Origin: Thermoanaerobaculales bacterium
Lineage (GTDB): Bacteria; Acidobacteriota; Thermoanaerobaculia; Thermoanaerobaculales; Sulfomarinibacteraceae
Direction: 5' to 3'
Assembly: GCA_025456385.1 (NCBI GenBank)
Contig: JALOKS010000007.1
Location: 1 to 39,812, forward strand
DNA: 39,812 nt
Of this stretch, positions 37,093 through 39,812 are shown one piece after another (the stretch's first letter is position 1; every line of letters starts with the position of its first letter). A program made the translations under genes and the position numbers. The notes under the pieces are model-generated. The model did no database searches, was not told where the DNA came from, and worked only from the letters and a program-made list of their open reading frames with translations.

Positions 37093-37851
37093 TCACGCCA
37101 GGATCGAGAAGCCCCCGTCGACGATCAGGGTCTGGCCGTGAATCATCGAGGCGAAGTCGGTGCACAGGAAGACCACGACGTTGGCGACGTCCTGCGGGTC
37201 GATGAGGCGGCCCGCGGGCGTCCGCCGACGCGCCGCGTCGAGGAGCTCCTCGCGGTTGGGGAAGTGGAGCAGGGCGTCGGTGTCCACCGTGCCGGCCGAG
37301 ACCGCGTTGATCCGCATGCCCTCGGGGGCGAACTCCGCCGCGAGGTGGCGGACCATCGACTCGAGAGCCGCCTTCGACGCGCCGACGGCGGTGTAGTTGG
37401 GGATCGCCCGCACCGCGCCGAGCGAGGAGACCGCCACCAGCACCCGCCCGCCGGCCGCCGGCAGCTTCAGGAACTGCTGGGAGATCGGGAGCAGAGCGGC
37501 CGCGTTGATGTGCATCGCCCAGTCGAAGTGGTGGAGGGTGAGCTCGCGCGCCGGCCGCAGGACGCCCGAGGCCGCGTTCGAGACCACGATGTCGAGCCCG
37601 CCCCAGGCGGCCGCGATGGCTCCGAAGAGGCGCTCGACGTGCTCCGGGTTGGCGACGTTGCCCTTGAGGACGAGGGCGCGGACCCCGCGCGACTCGATCT
37701 CGTGCGCCGTCTCCTCGGCGCGGGTGCGGTTGCGGAGGTAGTTGATCGCGACGTCGACCTTGAAGTCGGCGAGCGACAGCGCGATCGCCCGGCCGATGCC
37801 GCGGGAGGAGCCGGTGACCAGGGCGCGCTTGCCGCGGAGTCTGAGATCCAT
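37093..37851 (-). CDS. fabL: enoyl-[acyl-carrier-protein] reductase III, FabL-type SDR
   Basis: Encodes 252 residues from ATG 37851 with a GGAGG ribosome binding site. It is a short-chain dehydrogenase with cofactor loop TGSSRGIG (13-20) and the Y-x6-K active site of enoyl reductases (Y153, K160, in NYTAVGASKAALE) instead of the common Y-x3-K. The segments SSLGAVRAIPNYT, DTDALLHFPNREELLDAAR, TPAGRL and GQTLIVDGG closely resemble Bacillus FabL, the NADPH-dependent, triclosan-tolerant enzyme that completes each fatty acid elongation cycle. Whether another enoyl reductase exists in the genome cannot be seen. A 137-base gap separates it from the divergent HU gene. Confidence 0.85.
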   Translation of the reverse strand: MDLRLRGKRALVTGSSRGIGRAIALSLADFKVDVAINYLRNRTRAEETAHEIESRGVRALVLKGNVANPEHVERLFGAIAAAWGGLDIVVSNAASGVLRPARELTLHHFDWAMHINAAALLPISQQFLKLPAAGGRVLVAVSSLGAVRAIPNYTAVGASKAALESMVRHLAAEFAPEGMRINAVSAGTVDTDALLHFPNREELLDAARRRTPAGRLIDPQDVANVVVFLCTDFASMIHGQTLIVDGGFSILA

Positions 37852-37930
37852 GTGCACCTCCGGGCGTCCAAACTACCCGGGTTGCACCGCGAAAACAAGC
37901 GCAGATGTTGGCTTCTCCGGGCATCCGCCC

Positions 37931-37959
37931 TTGACAGCGGGCGGCCCGCCGTCCACTAT
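37931..37959 (+). promoter_or_regulatory. promoter for the HU gene
   Basis: Perfect TTGACA (37931-37936), a 17-base spacer and CACTAT (37954-37959, three of six to TATAAT). Transcription would start about 23 bases before the ATG, leaving room for the GGAGG at 37979-37983. Confidence 0.6.
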
Positions 37960-37988
37960 GTGACTACAACGAAACACCGGAGGTTCCC

Positions 37989-38282
37989 ATGAACAAGACC
38001 GAAATGGCCATGAAGCTTGCGAAAAAGACCGGAATCAGCCAGGGCAAGGCTGCGGAGATCATCGACCTCATGTTTTCCGCTCACCCCCGCAAGGGCCTGA
38101 TCGCGACCGCGCTCGACGCCGGCGAGAAGGTCACCATCCCCGGCTTCGGCACCTTCGCCACCAAGAGCCGCGGCGCGCGCCAGGGGCGCAACCCGGCCAC
38201 CGGCGCGACGATCACCATCCCGGCGAAGAAGTACGTCCACTTCAAGCCCGGCAAGACCCTGCGCGAGCGCGTCGAGAAGTAA
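37989..38282 (+). CDS. HU-family DNA-binding protein
   Basis: Encodes 97 residues. HU proteins are small dimers that bend and compact DNA. The N-terminal helices (MNKTEMAMKLAKKTGISQGKAAEII), the hallmark VTIPGFGTFATKSRGARQGRNPATG and the C-terminal strand IPAKKYVHFKPGKTLRERV are typical. The spacing after the second helix (LMFSAHPRKGLIATALDAGEK) is a few residues longer than in classical HU. It is monocistronic with its own promoter, a strong ribosome binding site 5 bases before the ATG, and a downstream terminator, as expected for an abundant nucleoid protein. Confidence 0.93.
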   Translation: MNKTEMAMKLAKKTGISQGKAAEIIDLMFSAHPRKGLIATALDAGEKVTIPGFGTFATKSRGARQGRNPATGATITIPAKKYVHFKPGKTLRERVEK

Positions 38283-38339
38283 GGCCAGCACTCCGGCCGG
38301 CCGCCGCCGCGGCGGCCTTCCGGCTGCGTTCGCGAGTTC

Positions 38340-38370
38340 GGGCCGGGCCTCCGGGTCCGGCCCTTTCTCT
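38340..38370 (+). terminator. Rho-independent terminator after the HU gene
   Basis: GGGCCGG (38340-38346) and CCGGCCC (38357-38363) form a 7-bp stem with a 10-base loop that can pair further, followed by TTTCTCT. A second GC hairpin (GGCCGCC/GGCGGCC, 38299-38317) precedes it. This is the clearest intrinsic terminator in the window. Confidence 0.7.
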
Positions 38371-38384
38371 GCCCTGGCGCCGGC

Positions 38385-39812
38385 TCAGCGCACCTTCTCG
38401 AAGCGGTAGGGCACGGTGATCGTCGCGTAGGTCTTGATCCGCACCCCGGCCTCGGTCCCGGGCTTGAAGCGGTACTGGCGGGCGGCCGCGATCGCGGCCT
38501 CCGGAATGCCGAAGCCGGTGTCGTCGGCCCGCAGCACCTTCACGTCGTCGACCGCGCCCTCGGCGTTGACCGTGGCCTGGAGGATGATCACGCCCCAGCG
38601 GCGCGAGCGCTGGGCGACCAGAGACCACTGCGGGGGGACCACCTTGATCGCGACCGGCAGCGAATCGACCTCGGTCGGCTCGACGAAGGCGTTGACGCCG
38701 AGCGCCGGCTGCTCGCGGGCGGCCGGCTGGGCCGGCGCCGCGGTCGGCGGGGGGGCGGCGATCGCCGGTTGGGTGGCGACTGTCGCCGCGGCGGGGACGG
38801 CGGCGCCGGCCGCGCCCGAGCCTGCCGCCGCGGCCTCCGGAGCCGGGGGCGGCGAGGCGGCCGGCAGCGCGCTCGCGGCGACGGCCACGGCCGTCGCGGT
38901 GCGGTCTGCGGCGGCCTGCTGCCGCGCCGTCTCCTCGGCCCGCTGGCGCTCGGCCTCGAGCCTCGCCTCCTGCTGCCGCTGCGCCTCCTCCTCGGCGGCG
39001 ATCTGACGCCGCAGCTCCTCGCGGCGGCGCTCCTCCTCGCTCGACTGCTGGCCCACCCGCACCTGCTGCTCCGAGGCGCGCAGCCGGCGCTGCAGGTCCT
39101 CGATCTTGGCCTGGCGGTCGATCAGCTCCTTGCGGATCTCGGCCTCCTTCGCGGCCATCATCTCCTGCACCAGCGACTGCGCGAGCTCGCGCATCGCGTC
39201 CTCCTGCGCCTGCCGCTGCGCGGCGATCTCCTCCGCGGTCGGCGTCGGCGGCGGGGCCGCCGCGCGCGGGCCGCGGGTGCCGAGGAAGACCGTCACCGCG
39301 ACCGCCGCGACGACCGCCGCCGCGGCCGCGCCGAGCAGCCAGCCCCGGCGCCGCGACGGCTCCGCCGCCCGCTCCTCGATCTCGATCCGCGGTTCCTCCG
39401 GCATCTCCACCGGCCGCACGAGGTAGGGCGCGACGTCGAGCGCGGTCTCCCGGGCGCGCTCCCGCTCGTCGCCCTCGATCTCGGTCCGGAAGAGCCGGTC
39501 CATGAACAGCGCCAGGTTGAAGGTCGTCGGGCTGTAGGCGCCGCCGTAGAGCAGGCGGTCGAGCTCCTTCTTGAAGTCGGAGGCCGAGCTGAATCGGTCC
39601 TGGGCGCGCTCGGCGAGCGAGCGGCCGAGGAGGGCCCGGATGTCGTCGGGCAGGGGCTCCTCGTCGCCCGCCAGGCGGGCTGCCGCGATCGCCTCCATCC
39701 GCGCTGCGGGATCGGCCGGCAGCGGCGAGCCGGTCAGCAGGTGGTAGAGGATCGCGCCCAGGGAGTAGACGTCCCCCTGCCGGCTCGGGTTGCGCGCGAG
39801 CAGCGACTCGGG
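38385..39812 (-). CDS. Ser/Thr protein kinase fused to a TonB C-terminal domain (5' part off window)
   Basis: The last 475 residues are present; the start lies beyond the window. Visible residues 1-97 are the C-terminal lobe of a eukaryotic-like kinase: ESLLARNPSRQGDVYSLGAILYHLLTG (subdomains VIII-IX) and RSLAERAQDRFSSASDFKKEL (subdomain XI). A linker with YSPTTFNLALFMDRLFR leads to one membrane helix (about 156-178, GWLLGAAAAAVVAAVAVTVFL). A long charged coiled coil, an Ala/Pro-rich spacer and a TonB C-terminal domain (VNAEGAVDDVKVLRA, AAARQYRFKPG, ITVPYRF) follow. Catalytic kinase motifs cannot be checked here. The fold order puts the kinase in the cytoplasm and TonB-C in the periplasm. Confidence 0.88.
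   Translation of the reverse strand, partial: PESLLARNPSRQGDVYSLGAILYHLLTGSPLPADPAARMEAIAAARLAGDEEPLPDDIRALLGRSLAERAQDRFSSASDFKKELDRLLYGGAYSPTTFNLALFMDRLFRTEIEGDERERARETALDVAPYLVRPVEMPEEPRIEIEERAAEPSRRRGWLLGAAAAAVVAAVAVTVFLGTRGPRAAAPPPTPTAEEIAAQRQAQEDAMRELAQSLVQEMMAAKEAEIRKELIDRQAKIEDLQRRLRASEQQVRVGQQSSEEERRREELRRQIAAEEEAQRQQEARLEAERQRAEETARQQAAADRTATAVAVAASALPAASPPPAPEAAAAGSGAAGAAVPAAATVATQPAIAAPPPTAAPAQPAAREQPALGVNAFVEPTEVDSLPVAIKVVPPQWSLVAQRSRRWGVIILQATVNAEGAVDDVKVLRADDTGFGIPEAAIAAARQYRFKPGTEAGVRIKTYATITVPYRFEKVR

Overview
This is a strongly GC-rich bacterial chromosomal window centred on the replication origin. Almost every base is coding and no intergenic gap exceeds about 240 bases. Several features together suggest an Acidobacteriota-like lineage or a deltaproteobacterial relative. 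These are the gene order rpmH-rnpA-yidC-khpB-mnmE-mnmG-rsmG-parA-parB-bactofilin-atpF'-atpF-atpH-atpA, a Ser/Thr kinase fused to a TonB C-terminal domain, a DUF4390-ntrY pair, FabL and PdxS/PdxT. The phylum is an inference from gene content, not a measurement. I saw no rRNA, tRNA, CRISPR array or insertion sequence.

Left arm (1-10376, all minus strand). One long, tightly packed gene series reads away from the origin. It starts from a near-consensus promoter in front of rpmH and runs through ribosome and RNase P parts (rpmH, rnpA), membrane insertion (yidC, khpB), tRNA wobble-uridine modification (mnmE, mnmG), 16S rRNA methylation (rsmG) and chromosome partition (parA, parB). It then continues into a bactofilin and the b', b, delta and alpha subunits of ATP synthase. 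Two parS-like sites lie inside rsmG and mnmG.

Origin and right arm (10473-19720, plus strand). dnaA, an oriC-like spacer with DnaA boxes and an AT-rich tract, dnaN, recF, gyrB and gyrA form the classical cluster, followed by a CPBP membrane protease. Genes on both arms run in the direction of replication. The outstanding anomaly is here: gyrA is an intact reading frame but lacks about 26 residues that normally contain the DGQGNFGS motif and the catalytic-tyrosine region.

Mixed housekeeping region (19792-26535). pdxS-pdxT (pyridoxal phosphate synthesis), an MBL-fold hydrolase, dprA and trmFO, a tyrosine recombinase of the XerC/D type, a GT2 glycosyltransferase and a small DUF4177 protein.

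Signalling and envelope region (26626-34023). An RDD membrane protein with a large TPR protein, an NtrY-type histidine kinase with a secreted DUF4390 protein, and a GAF/HD-GYP-like protein that overlaps smpB.

Right end (34201-39812). uvrA behind a promoter and two GC hairpins, fabL, an HU-type DNA-binding protein with its own promoter and terminator, and the 3' part of a kinase-TonB fusion that runs off the window.

Most calls are ordinary housekeeping genes. The points deserving a second look are the gyrA deletion, a run of rare AT-rich codons in mnmE read by tRNAs that MnmE itself modifies, degenerate signature residues in the HD-GYP protein, the kinase-TonB fusion, and the paired TPR/RDD genes.
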